This document shows positions 34,862-46,260 of a DNA stretch of 64,000 nt, one piece after another (the first letter of the stretch is position 1; the number at the start of each line of letters is the position of its first letter). This DNA comes from Anthoceros angustus (Eukaryota > Streptophyta > Anthocerotopsida > Anthocerotales > Anthocerotaceae): assembly GCA_010909165.1 (NCBI GenBank), contig MU008165.1:1116001-1180000 (forward strand), read 5' to 3'. Made by a program: the position numbers and the translations under genes. The notes below the pieces were generated by a model, which had not been told where the DNA came from, searched no databases, and worked only from the letters and a program-made list of their open reading frames with translations.

Positions 34862-37450
34862 AATCGGCTAACCCAAGACCCTCAAGATCTTGATAGTGCT
34901 TGTGTTTTGGCAAGCCCTTTGTGAGGATGTCTGCCACGTTGTCCTCTGTATGGACGTAGTCCACTTTAACCACACCTCTCTCGACCACATCCAGCGTAGT
35001 GATCGAATTTCAATATGTTTAGTACGTGCATGAAATCTAGGATTTGCCACTAATGCAGTGACATATTGTCACAATGTAACTTTGTAGGTGCCATCTTCTG
35101 GTCAAGGTCCTTGAGGAAGCTGCGCTCCCACTGCTTCCTTGGAAGCATCTGTAAGTGATTTGTACTCGCCTGTGGAGGAGAGTGCTATGGATGTTTGCTT
35201 TTACAAGACCGGTTGGCGAGAGAGGAAGAAGCGATGGGTTGAGAGACTCTTTCGAATCACTATCGGATGCCCGGTCGGTCGTGAATCCTTCCAGGGTAAG
35301 CATTTTACAGCCACTGCTTCTATAGAATAAGCCTGTCATATGTGTTCCTTTCAAATATCGAACACACGCTTGATCGCAACCCTGGGCTTTTCAGTCGCTC
35401 AAAAGCGTGAGGCGGTGCTAGCGGCATATTGGATATCGCTGGTCCGGTTGCAACAAATATGAGACGCCACGGTACCTATAGGGAATAGCATACATGTCTT
35501 TGATCTCTCCCTCTGACTGCGGACACTGCTCACTGGTAAGCTTCATTCCTGACGCATATGGAGTGGACGCAGGCCTGGCTTGATCCATTTTAAACTTACG
35601 CAGATTTCTCCTATGTACTTGTGTTGATGGATTATTAACGGACCTTCTGTCGACCCTAAGTATCTGTATTCAGGCGCAGGCTCCCGATATCCTTCATGTC
35701 ATATCGGGTCCTCGATATCCTTAACTTCTACTATGACCCTTGCTTGTTGCGAATTACGTCGTCCACGTACAAGGCCAGAAGAACAAAATCAGCACCTCGA
35801 CTAAGGCGATATACGTTGGAGTCTGCCGTGCTTTGAACAAAACCAATCTCAAGTAAGTAAATGTGGATGGTAATATACCATACCCTTCCACTTTGTTTTA
35901 GGCCATATATGCATTTCAGGAGTTTTAGGACTTTGCCAGGATAACGCTTGTCCTGGTATCCCTCAGGCTGCATCATATAAATCTCTTCATCAAGTGCTCC
36001 GTAGAGGAAGGTACCACATCCACAGCGTAGTGATCTGAATTTCAATATGTTTAGTACGTGCATGAAATCTAGGATTTGCCACTAATGCAAGGGCTGACAT
36101 ATTGTCACAATGTAACTTTGTAGGTGCCATCTGTTCCTGGTCAAGGTCCTTGAGGAAGCTGCGCTCCCACTCTGCTTCCTTGGAAGCATCTGTAAGTGAT
36201 TTGTACTCTGCCTCTGTGGAGGAGAGTGCTATGGATGTTTGCTTTTTACAAGACCAGTTGACGGCTGCTGAAGAGAGGAAGAAGCAGTAGGTTGAGAGAC
36301 TCTTTCTGGAATCACTATCGGATGCCCGGTCGTGAATCCTTCCAGGTAAGCATTTTACATGCGCTATAGAATAAGCTCATATGTGTTCCTTTCAAATATC
36401 CGAACACGCTTGGCGCAACCATGGGCTTTTCAGTCGCTCGAAGCGTGAGGCGGTGCTAACGGCATATTGGATATCGCTGGTCCGGTTGCAACAAATATGA
36501 GGCCCGCGTGCCTATAGGGAATATACATGTCTTTGATCTCTCCCTCATTGCGGACACTCCTTTGGTAAGCTTCATTCCTGTCGCATATGGAGTGGACGCA
36601 GGCCTGGCTTGATCCATTTTAAACTTACGCAGGATTTCTCCTATGTACTTGTGTTGATGGATTATTAACAGACCTTCCTGTCTGACCCTAAGTATCTGTA
36701 TTCCCAGGCAGAATCTGAGCTCCCCGATATCCTTCATGTCATATCGGGTCCTCAGCATATCCTTAACTTCTACTAACAGCCCTTGACTGTTTGTTGCGAG
36801 AATTACGTCGTCCACGTACAAGGCCAGAAGAACAAAATCAGCACCTCGACTAAGGCGATATACGTTGGAGTCTGCCGTGCTTTGAACAAAACCAATCTCA
36901 AGTAAGTAAATGTGAATGGTAATATACCATACCCTTCCACTTTGTTTTAGCCATATATGCATTTGAGTTTTAGGACTTTGCGGGATAACGCTTGGTATCC
37001 CTCAGCATCATATAAATCTCTTCATCAAGTGCTCGTAGAGGAAGGTACACACGTCCATTTCTTTGTAGATCCAAGTCGCTCAAGCCAAAGCAAGTATGAT
37101 CCTAATGGATCTGTGTTCGCACTACAAGAAGGTCTCCACAGTAATCCAAGCCTTCAACTGTGAAGCCTCTTGCTACAAGTCTAGCTTTGTATCTAGCAAT
37201 TTCCCCTTTGCATTTAATTTTAGCTTGAACACCCACTTACAAGATATCGGCTTTCTCCTTGTGGCGGTCTGTGAGGACCCAAGTCTCGTTTTAATAAGAG
37301 ATTGATATTCGCCTCGATGGCCACCTTCCACTTGAGACTGTGGCATGAGATGGCCTCTTTGTAAGAGCGAGGCTCAAGAGCCGGTAAAATGTCGACCATA
37401 GCTCCAAAAGTCCTCCAGTCAATAGAGGCATATGAGGCTCCTTCCATCCC
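34862..37450 (-). pseudogene. Copia C reverse transcriptase and RNase H, partly duplicated
   Basis: At the 3' end (35050-34862) FHARTKHIEIRSL and later frames give the end of Copia RNase H. Upstream, YVDD is intact in LALYVDDVILATNSQGLLVE (about 36850-36770), followed by MKDIGELRFCLGIQI and RPASTPYATGMKLTK. Between about 34985 and 37050 a 1.03-kb unit is present twice in tandem, so RT and RNase H parts are repeated. The start of RT (SYKEAISCHSLKWKVAIEAN) lies near 37365-37300. Confidence 0.85.
34985..37050. repeat. Tandem duplication of about 1.03 kb in Copia C
   Basis: About 34985-36018 and 36019-37050. Shared markers are CAATATGTTTAGTACGTGC and GGCGATATACGTTGGAGTC. The right-hand copy keeps most CAG/CTG triplets, while the left-hand copy has lost or altered many (for example GAAGCAGTAGG versus GAAGCGATGG). 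Confidence 0.85.
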
Positions 37451-37468
37451 TCGGGAGGAGGTGCATGC

Positions 37469-38530
37469 CTAGTGGAGCAGCGAAGTTCGAGTTCGGGTTA
37501 CGCCACATGCTCGGGCGCAAGTTCGGGAGGAGGCGGGCGGTCGCAAGTCAATATCATCCGCTGCATGTTCAGCTGGGACAACATTGTCAGAATTTTCACT
37601 ATGGCTATCATCTGACTCTGACGCGTCTTCCCCCCCTGATGCGAGATCCTCTGGAGCGGCAGGAGCCATGGGTGGCACAGCAGGTACAGCAGGAGGCTCA
37701 GCATCATCTTGGGGATACAGACAGACATCAGAGTTGTCGTCCACCGGTTCCAGAACTCCTTCTGAGCGCAGAAGAGCGTCAAGAGGGGATAACTGAACAG
37801 GTTGGGACGGCTCGATAAAAGTAACACTACGGGCAAGGGTAACAGTCCGAAAGCGAGCATCATATAACTTATAAGCCTTGGTTTCACTGCAGAAAGAGGA
37901 AAGCTGGGCCTGTTGTCCAATTTCTTCCGCTTCTCGGCGGGGATATAAGCATAGGCCTTGGAACCAAAACGCGAAGATGAAGGAGACTAGGCTTACGCCT
38001 CGTAAGACTTCAAAGGAGTCTTGCAGGGGACGGTAGCACACTGCTGAGGATATAGGTGGCGGTGACGATGGCCTCCGCCCAGAAGTCCTGAGGTAAGCTA
38101 GCCCACAAGAGCATGCTGCGAGTCATTGAGAGCAAAGTCGATTTTACGCCAAGAACTCCGTTACATTGTTGGGTGTAGGGCACGATCAGCTGGCGCTGGA
38201 TTCCATGCTCCTGGAGAAATGCGTCGAAAGCAGTGTTCACAAACTCAGTACCATTATCCGTGCGAAGTACCTTGAGGAGACAGCCGGACTGCCTCTGCAC
38301 CACAGGTAACCATTCCCGGAAATAGCCTAGAGTGTCACTCTTAAGATGCATAGGATAAGTCCACGAATATGTGCTGAAGTCATCTGTAATTGTTAGATAA
38401 TAGAGGGCACCACCCAGTGAGGGCTGGTGAATTTTTCCAGAGATATCTGCATGGACTAACTCCAACAGACCTGTTGCTCTATGTGCATTCTTCGGAAACG
38501 GGAGCTCCCGCTGCTTCGCGAGAATACAAG
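37469..38530 (-). pseudogene. Copia C integrase core and linker
   Basis: 38465-38010 encodes MELVHADISGKIHQPSLGGA (first Asp), VLRTDNGTEFVNTAFDAFLQ (second Asp) and PYTQQCNGVL, where the usual PQQNGVAER continuation is disrupted, so the catalytic Glu is not visible in frame. 38041-37469 is the linker, with IEPSQPVQLSPLDALL and a Pro/Ala/Asp/Ser-rich stretch, typical of the region before Copia RT. Confidence 0.85.
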
Positions 38531-38555
38531 ACTCGCAAACGGGAAGATCCTTAAA

Positions 38556-39722
38556 TTAGGATGGCAAGGGTTCTCGGTGGCAGGAAAGCTTGGACATGTC
38601 TATGAGCTTGTGCCGATTAGCATGCCCTAAACGCGCATGCCACAAAGATGCCAGCTGCTGGGAATTCAAAAGAGCTGCTCCTGTAGAATAGGCTGCAGGA
38701 GGCCGAACACACTGTACAGCAAGCCTGTACAGATCATGCTCCGGTACTCCCTTGAAGACACAGATTGTTGGATGGCCCACCTTGTAGAAGCAGCAGCCCT
38801 CACTATCAACCCGCATCTCATATAGGCAGGACTGCATGAGTTTGCTCAACGACAACAGGTTCTTGGCCATATCTGGGACAAAAAGTACACCATGGACTGC
38901 GAGGGTCGAACCATCATCAAGGAGGAAAGTACAGGTGCCATGACCCTCAACTCGCAGGCTAGTATCACTCCGCTCATCCCCAAGCAACACCTTGTCTTTC
39001 ATGTTACATAATGTTAAAGTTGAAAAAAGGTGCTTGTCATTGCAGATGTGTGTGGTAGCACCGGAGTCCAGGTACCAACATCCAGCATCATGCAAAGAGC
39101 TTGCGAGGCAAACGGTAAGAATCTTTACTATGCCTTTGGGGCTTTCTCCCTTTTCCTTACGCAAGCGTGTGCGGCTTTGAGACTTTCTGTGGGTCGCCGG
39201 CCTTCTTCTTCCGGCACTCACGAGCCCAATGGCCAGCCACACCACACCAGTTGCAATTCCCAGTTCGCTTGACAGGAGGAGACGAACCAGAAGATGAATC
39301 TGTTCGACCTCCAGCTTGCCTTCCAGTGCTTTCTGGGTCCGAAATTTTACAGCAAGGACTTTGTCACCTTTGGTTTTATGTCCTCCTGCAGAGTTAATAC
39401 GGCTCTGTTCTTCCTGAAACAGGGCACCGATGATCTCCTCTACCGTGATGGAGGGAGGAGCACCTGCCTTCTGAGTCCGGATAGGGGCATTGAAGCTACT
39501 GATAAAGGTTTGATATGAGGGTGGCAGGGAGGTTAACAACTGTGCTGCTACCTCAACTTCATCAGTGGTGGATTCAAAAGCCTTCATTTGGGGCTCGCTG
39601 CCTAAATTTTGTGACATGAGGAGCAACCCTCTCACCTTCACGCAAAGCGAAGTGAGTAGAATTCCATGCATGACATTGTAAGCATGCATGTTTTGGACAT
39701 CATATGTGGCTACGAGTTGATC
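38556..39722 (-). pseudogene. Copia C Gag, protease and pre-integrase domain
   Basis: One 377-codon frame runs through most of it. Gag C-terminal core: LLTSLPPSYQTFISSFNAP. A CCHC knuckle is visible only after a frame change (CNWCGVAGHWARE near 39250). Protease: CWYLDSGATTHICND, with the DSG active site intact. Pre-integrase zinc domain: LWHARLGHANRHKLIDMSKL. The N-terminal Gag half is missing: homology stops at about 39722, where unrelated sequence starts. This is the best-preserved reading frame of any element here. Confidence 0.9.
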
Positions 39723-40658
39723 CCAAATTCCCTTCCCGAGTGGTACTCCACATCGTGCGAGGACTTCATCTAGACCATGGACTAATCGCCGCTATGGAAT
39801 TTAACCGATTCCATTTTTCTATATATAGAAGGAGGCGGGGTGGCATTGGGATCGGGTTTTGCATATGTCCCATCTACCACTTCCCATACCCTCGCCAATC
39901 AAGGTGGTTTTCATGCGGACCTTCCAGACAGAAACTTGGTCCCATTAAACCGATCCTTCTCCTTTAATTAATATATGTGGGATTCGGTGCGAGTACCCAT
40001 CCCAAGTGCAAGGTAAAGCTGGGAAGGATGCTTTCTTTCTAGAGACTAGAGCTACTGATAAGAGTGAGACAGGCTAACACACACTCGTGATTATGATCAG
40101 AGTTAGTTGATGGCCTTCAAACTCTTATGCAGGCAGAGAATTTGTGGGGCCTTACTCGTTACTAACCTAGGCGATGCAGGGAGGGGCACGCGGGGCGGTG
40201 CTGGTTTGGGTCCAGAACATGATCATGTGTGGGCCTGCTCCAGCCCCGCCCTGTCGTCTCGCCTCCCAGCATCTGCAAGGGTTAATCAACGCAAAGTAGA
40301 AGCCAATGCGAAATGGGGTTAGAAACCCTAACTAGTGAAAACCAAACGTAGAATCTTGTTCCCTAATCGCGGTGTGTCCTTCTCATGTGGCAAGGCACAC
40401 AGGGTGTAGAAGCTGAAGGCGGAAGGCTTGAAGAGTCGCAAAGAGGCGGTGCTGTTGGAGTGGCGGCGGCAATCCTTCACACCACTTTGGCTTGGCGACC
40501 GTTCGATTCTCCTTCGCGCCGTTTCAACTTTCTGCAGCGGAAGCTTCACAAGGGAACTGATTCTTGGCGCTCTGGGGCCAAGGATCTGCTCAAACCTGAC
40601 ATTTTGAAATTCAATTGGTTCATCATCTCCATAGGCGTGATGTCAATCTTCAGTTGTT
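39723..40658. other. Unassigned stretch interrupting the start of Copia C
   Basis: About 940 bp between the broken Gag and the upstream ORF of the element. No domain recognised on either strand. It could be an insertion or the diverged 5' Gag and leader. Confidence 0.35.
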
Positions 40659-41173
40659 CAAATTGTTAATCCTCGCGAATCGTCCTCAGTGTCTTGAACA
40701 TCGTGTTTCAAAGATTCCTGCCGTGATAGCAACAGGGTAAGTGTTCTCTCAACTCTCGTGGCCACCGCCAGTGATTGAAGGGCAACCCCTTCAGTACTGC
40801 TTTCAGCCTGCCTTGAGATTGATCTCTTGTCCCTGTTGTCTGCAGATTTGGAGGCCCGAAGAATTGTCTCAACTCCAGGGATTTCCGGTCTTCTATAGAA
40901 CAAATCTGGATTTTGGGCTCTCTGATGACAGCGTGCCCTAAACAAAGCGTCTGTATGCGGATTTGGATAGGGAAATTTAGGCTGTCTAGAGCGGTTTGGA
41001 CCAGAATGTCTATTGGCAAGATCTCTAAGCCTGAGACGCGGGTAATCCTGCTCGTACAGGTCCAGCAATGTGTCCACAGGTAGGTAGGTAGGATTTTCTG
41101 GGCAAGAGCCCTCAAATCGCCCACGCACTCTCCTGCGGTTGCCTCCCTTACGGCGATTACCCGATCTCGGCAT
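40659..41173 (-). CDS. Extra ORF between primer site and Gag of a Copia element
   Basis: A 171-codon ORF starting 32 bp inside the primer site. Its N-terminus is strongly basic (MPRSGNRRKGGNRRRVRGRF) and a Gln/Glu/Asp-rich C-terminal part (SRQESLKHDVQDTED) is likely helical. No known domain. Similar basic or coiled-coil ORFs sit in the same place in Copia F and, decayed, in Copia A. It may be the N-terminal Gag portion or an additional protein; its role is unknown. Confidence 0.5.
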
Positions 41174-41204
41174 TTTCTAGGGATCTATATGGTAGATCAA
41201 GCAT

Positions 41205-41217
41205 GGCTCTGATACCA
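41205..41217 (-). other. Primer binding site of Copia C-type element
   Basis: The minus strand reads TGGTATCAGAGCC, a full match to the methionine tRNA primer site, directly inside the LTR end. Confidence 0.9.
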
Positions 41218-41377
41218 TGATCGGTTTGTAAGCTGATAAGCGTACAAGATAAACTTTCATCAAATAAAGAATGAATACAAAAATGTGTTTGAGATGTGTC
41301 TTTTATACTTGACTTAATAACGCTTCACTTAACCCTAACTAGCATTGCTTAACTATAGGTTTGCTTTGTATCCAACA
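41218..41377 (-). repeat. 5' LTR of Copia C-type element
   Basis: 160 bp. On the minus strand it starts TGTTGGATACAAAGC and ends CCGATCA against the primer site. No second copy was found at the left end near 34.4-34.9 kb. Its right flank is Copia A2 sequence (CTGATTATCTCACTCC, matching 10885 onward), so it inserted into A2. Confidence 0.8.
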
Positions 41378-42393
41378 CTGATTATCTCACTCCATTTCCC
41401 ATTCCTGCTTCTCGTGTTCCTTCAGTTGAACCTATTCTGCAGGAGGAGGAGGAGTTAGCATCCATTCCACAACCTGATACAATTCAACGATTTAACTCGA
41501 TGTTGACATCCCACAGAGGTGCGGTTGACACTCATGATGATGAGTTTGATGACCCTCGGAGGATGACATTGTGGAGCCGCAGATCTCGTTGATCCCGCCT
41601 CGTGGATGATGCACACGCACAAAGGTACAACCTCGGATCCCGACCTACCATTTCAGTCCTAGAGGTTGGAAGGAACCTCCTTTAGGATACCTAGCTGTAT
41701 TTGATGACCCTATTCCCCACATATCACTTTATTCTCAAGTCGTATACAAGGCAACTATAGACCCGGAAGAATCTCTTACCTTAAAACAAGCTTTCTCTTC
41801 TCACGAAAAGACTTATGGAAGGTAGTCAGACTCGAATATAATTCCCTAGTTGATAACTCTACATGTGAATTGGTCAAGCCACCTAGGGGTAGGAAGATAG
41901 TAACCAGCAAATGGGTATTCAAAATTAAAAGAAGAGGAGATGGTTCTATAGAAAGGTAAAAAGCACGTCTAGTAGCCAGAGGCTTTACACAAATTCGTGG
42001 TCTAGATTACATACCTTGGGCCACTTATGCCCCAGTAGCCAAATTTGCCACACTTTGAATGATATTTGCTTTATGTGCCCAACATGATCTTGAACTCCAT
42101 ATGATGGATGTTAAGACAACATATTTGTATGGACGCAGAGGAAATATACATGAGACAACCCGAGGTTCTGAAGTCAAAGACAAAGAAGATTGGGTATGCC
42201 AACTCATCAAAGGTTTGTATGGCCTTAAGCGAGGCAAGAATTGGAATTTAACCATACATGTACAACTTATTGGGAGAGGATTTAAGCAAAGCGGTCAAAG
42301 ACTTGTATGTCCTAATCAAACCAATTCCACTTTGCCGGGCGTAGATGGGTGCAGGAGGCCAAGTTATCTAGGGCAAATGACTAACAAAAGATG
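41378..42393 (+). pseudogene. Copia A2: second copy of the Copia A linker and reverse transcriptase
   Basis: Parallel to 10885-11624 joined to 34110-34377, without the DNA transposon. Coding pieces include LHMMDVKTTYLYG, CQLIKGLYGLKR and LIGRGFKQSG. The site matching the transposon target reads TATGGACGCAGAGG here versus TATGGGCG plus CCTGCAAGAGG in A, a change centred on a CTGCA site. Frameshifted. Confidence 0.85.
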
Positions 42394-43194
42394 TCGATGA
42401 GGAAAGGATCTCCAATTGCAATTGGAGAAGCTTGTCCGACTTATCAATTATAAACGCTGCGGACTACCCAACTTTCTTGCGCTAAACTATATTCGACTTG
42501 TTGCTACACTATATTCGACTTGCCAATTAATTCTATCTGCATGTAGATGACCTCTTGAGCTATGACACCATTAACTTTAATAATAGAATATAAAATACAA
42601 ATCTCAAACTTCGTCAAACTATGGGTTTTTATTCTTATTCCAGTTCGACCTCAGAACTAGCTGAAACTAAACTGACATGCAATCAATACCTGCTTACGAA
42701 AGTGAATTGAGCGCCACGTGGGATTGCGTTCGGGTACCAATTCGTGCTAATTCAATGCTAGCATGCCTCAAAACTAAACCGAATCGGCTGAATTGACTCT
42801 CCAAAGTTGCAGATCGTAGATGTACTGAGCAAAATTGAACAAAACCACAAAATGCTTTTTGGACCCGAGTGGATCAGCAATTGGACGAACTAAAATATGA
42901 TGTAGTTGGCATGAACCGCTAGTCTAGTAGTGTCCTGAGGTCTTTGGCGACTCCCGTTTGTTTTGTTCTTTTATCTGCAGAAAGCATGGTTTTCCTAGTT
43001 CTTCTTTACATCATGACCCTTGCACACTTGGCCTCCTCTAAGTTTTTTGTTGCTGTGTGTGCCTGGGCAGTCTATTGCATTGCTTGTTAATTTTTTCCAT
43101 GCTCAACACATTTTGTAACTCTCATTATTTAAAATTCAGGTTTTTCTCTAGAAAAAACTATCCTCAAAATCTCGATTCGAACTGTTTGACCATC
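42394..43194. other. AT-rich unassigned stretch
   Basis: No coding frame, LTR or inverted repeat recognised over 800 bp. Confidence 0.4.
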
Positions 43195-44583
43195 AGGTGA
43201 TGCTTGTATGTTCATCCTAATATCTGGCAATGATATATGTTATCTTCTACTTTATGTTGATGATATTTTTATGGCAACAAACTCCCTTACTCTCCTAGCC
43301 GTCACTAAAGCATGGCTTAAGACTCTTTTTGAGATGTCCGATCTAGGAGAAATGACATATGCACTTGTGTTAATATTATACGAAATAGAGGTACCGTACC
43401 CCAAGGGGTGCTTCAACAGGATAATCCCGAAATAATTATTTTTTGAAAAAATAAGGTTCAACATAAATATTTATATTTTTCAAATTTTTAATATTTACTA
43501 AAAATAAATTTATCAAATTTCAAAAATTATTAAAATACATAGGTATATATAAAAAACTAATGAATATGTATAGACCTCCCCTAAACAAGTCCTAAGTTTT
43601 CATACAAACCCTAGTTTCCTTGTTTTCGGCATCTTAAACTCATAAATTTTTATATATTCAACATTATAAGTATAATAATTTCCAGATTTTCAACTTTTAC
43701 TAATTTTAATTAATTAACGCCGAATCGCACCTCGGGGTACGGTAATAAGACTCTAAGTATAGTCCAAACCAAGTATATTAAGGAGAGTTTAGCTAAGTTT
43801 GGACTTGAGGATACAAAGCCTGCACCCACACCTTTTGCAAGTGGTGTTAGGCTTACCTCAAATATGAGTCCCAAAACAGCTGAGGAAAAGCTCGAAATGT
43901 CAGCAGTTCCATACCGACATGCTGTTGGCACCCTAATATATTTATGTAATTTTACGAGACCAGATATATCTTATGAAGTCAGTACCTGCTCACAATTCTT
44001 GTAGAATCTTGGACGTGAGCAATGGATGTCTGTTAAGCGTATATTCAGATACCTTAAAGGCACTCTTTACACATGACTGATGTTCAAGCATACACCCGGC
44101 ATACAGAAATTAACACTCACGGATCGATCGATTATCTTTGGTGACCACGATACAAGAAAATCGATGTCGTTACGTATTCGCTTGGAGGAGCTCCTATATC
44201 ATGGTCAAGTAAGAAACAACCTACTATAGCTTTATCTAGCGAGTCTGTACAGTCCTTACCTCGATCTCAAGGATATCGTATGGTCTAGGTTAGTTTTAAG
44301 TGAACTCCACCATCCTCAACTTAAGCCTACACCCTTGTTCAGTGACAGCCAGGGCGCCATCGCACTTGCTAGGAACCCTATTTTTCATTCTAGAACAAAG
44401 CATATAGCAGTTGAGTATCATTATATTAGAGAAAAAATAGAGGATCAAACAATAGATATAAGTTATGTTCAAACTTTAGACAATGCTGCCGATTTATTAA
44501 CAAAGTCATTTGGAATTAAACTTCACAAAAAACACATGAAATGTTTAGATATCCTGGACACCCAGTCCAAACCTTCTACCTAA
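43195..44583 (+). pseudogene. Copia D reverse transcriptase end and RNase H
   Basis: Starts within RT (ACMFILISGNDICYLLLYVDD) with YVDD intact, then FEMSDLGEMTYAL, is broken by a MITE (43394-43742), and resumes with YIKESLAKFGLEDTKPAPTP and AVGTLIYL. RNase H near the end reads FSDSQGAIALARNPIFHSRT and VQTLDNAADLLTKSFGIKL, ending at a normal stop at 44583. The 5' two thirds of the element is missing. There are a few frame changes between about 44000 and 44330. Confidence 0.85.
43394..43742. mobile_element. 349-bp MITE with TA target duplication in Copia D
   Basis: The ends are CCGTACCCCAAGG and its near reverse complement CCTCGGGGTACGG. TA flanks both sides (43392-43393 and 43743-43744). The interior is very AT-rich and non-coding. 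Removing it reconnects the Copia D coding sequence. TA duplication and short inverted repeats suggest a Tc1/mariner-type MITE. Confidence 0.7.
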
Positions 44584-44805
44584 AGTTCATCCTAGCAGCT
44601 AATGAGCCTATTTAAGATAACCTCAAAATGTTAGCCCATATTGTTTTATTTTTCACAAACTTATTTCTTCCTCTTCTATCCCAAAGAAGCAAATATTGTC
44701 TTTTCCTTGCTCCTCGTAGACGGTCCATAAACATCCTGATTTATATTAGAATAATAATTAATACAGGATTTTTGCATGCATTAAATCAACCATATATGTT
44801 TTTCC

Positions 44806-45222
44806 CTAACACCAATCACACTTACGGAAAACATGAGTAGTGTGCCTTGGAAAATCCAAACTATAGGCACACTTGGTTTTGATCATATGGATTCCCGTCA
44901 CTTCACAAACATATGAGTACGGGACATCCACCTTGCTAGGACCTCCTTTGGTCAATACAACTACAGCTTTATCATAATCACCCAGGGGGAGATATTCAGG
45001 ATCGTAAAAGCCTATACTCTTCACTTCATTAGGCTGATTAGGATAGTTATAGTCTTCTGCACCCAAGGTACACAAGGATCAGCAACAAGATTAGAACAAT
45101 AAGCTACAAATTGAAAAGGAAACAAAATTAGAAACTCGAAATTAGAAACCAGCATATACCTTTTTCTTTCTCATTTTCCTTTTCCTTTCCTTTTTCCTCA
45201 AATTCGTGTTCTTCCTGCTCTA
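44806..45222 (-). CDS. Unidentified spliced gene fragment
   Basis: Two minus-strand exons can be joined in frame. The first is a Glu/Lys-rich piece ending at 45160 (EEKGKEKENEKEK) before a GTATATGC donor. The second, 45056 down to 44806, follows a TTGGGTGCAG acceptor and encodes VKSIGFYDPEYLPLGDYDKA and PYSYVCEVTGIHMIKTKCAY, ending RKCDWC. No family recognised. The start of exon 1 is not found (a stop lies upstream of 45222). It may be a host gene trapped between Copia D and B, or part of an element. Confidence 0.35.
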
Positions 45223-45313
45223 CTTACGCTTACAATAAATTTGAGACGAGGCGCTCCAAAATTGTAGCTCGTAGGGCTGTTTGAGACCAGACTCTGCAGC
45301 ACCACATCCAACC

Positions 45314-45361
45314 GTCTGCTGCGTCCATGCATTGTAAGTAAGTTGCATGGACGCAGCAGAC
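45314..45361. repeat. Perfect 18-bp inverted repeat, 12-base loop
   Basis: Arms 45314-45331 and 45344-45361 (GTCTGCTGCGTCCATGCA and its complement). Each arm holds an outward ATG followed by GAC GCA GCA GAC, so both strands open with the codons MDAAD: plus at 45347, minus at 45328. Confidence 0.85.
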
Positions 45362-46260
45362 AGTGATCAGGAAGACAGAGACGTTGTAGAGGACGAATTC
45401 ATTTTTGAGGAAACACGAAAGCTTAAAATGAGTGATACAACATCATCCTCTGGTGTCATTGGTGATTCCTTCAAAGAGAAGGATAGGTTCAATGGCCCTG
45501 ACTACGACATTTGGGTAATCCGGATGGAAGGTATCCTCGAAGTAAGGAACCTGCTGAAATATGCAACCGGAAAGATAGAGTATCATGGAGAGAGTAAATC
45601 TGGCGAAGAATGGTTAGCTAAAGATAGTGCAGCCAAATACCTCATACGCAGTAGCCTAACATCCGACATGTTGAGGCAGACTGGTGGGGCAAAGACTTCG
45701 GCCGAGATTTGGACTCGTCTGTCAGATCTCTGTGCATGATCCAATGTGGTCAGTACAAATATGACAGCAATGCGTCACTTCTAGAATTACAGAATGAAGG
45801 ATGGGGATTCCATGGAGAAGCACATTAGTACTTTCAGGACCCTCACTTCGACGCTGGAAGCTGCCTCAAAAATTACCATGAAAAATGAAGAATTCGTCAT
45901 GCGACTTCTCCTCTCACTTCTTGAATCACTACGCTACACTGTTAGCCAAGAAACAGGGTGTGGAAATGCCAGATATGTCATTTGCAGAGCTTGTTAGCTC
46001 TATGCTTCAAGAGGAAGCTAGCAGGAGCAGCCACAGACGTACAGGAAAGAAATAGGCCCTGTACACCTCAAATCAAAGACGGGGAGGTAGAAGATCCTTC
46101 TCTCGAGGTGGTGGCAGCTCATCTAGAGTAGGTAGCTCGCAAGGAGCAACTTCATTTACAAAGAAAACCAAAAAGTCAGGTACATGCAATTGGTGCAAAA
46201 TACCTGGTCACTCGGAATGTGATTATCGAAAAAAGCAGGCAGGAGTTCCTTGCAAGGAGG
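45347..46260 (+). pseudogene. Copia B Gag
   Basis: Begins MDAADSDQEDRDVVEDE and continues GDSFKEKDRFNGPDYDIWVI, the same signature as in Copia A. The UBN2-type core runs to about 46020 in two frames, with LLLSLLESLRYTV. The zinc knuckle is TCNWCKIPGHSECDY near 46185-46229 (CX2CX3HX3C, shorter than the usual CX2CX4HX4C). A frame change near 45740 and stops break it. Confidence 0.85.
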
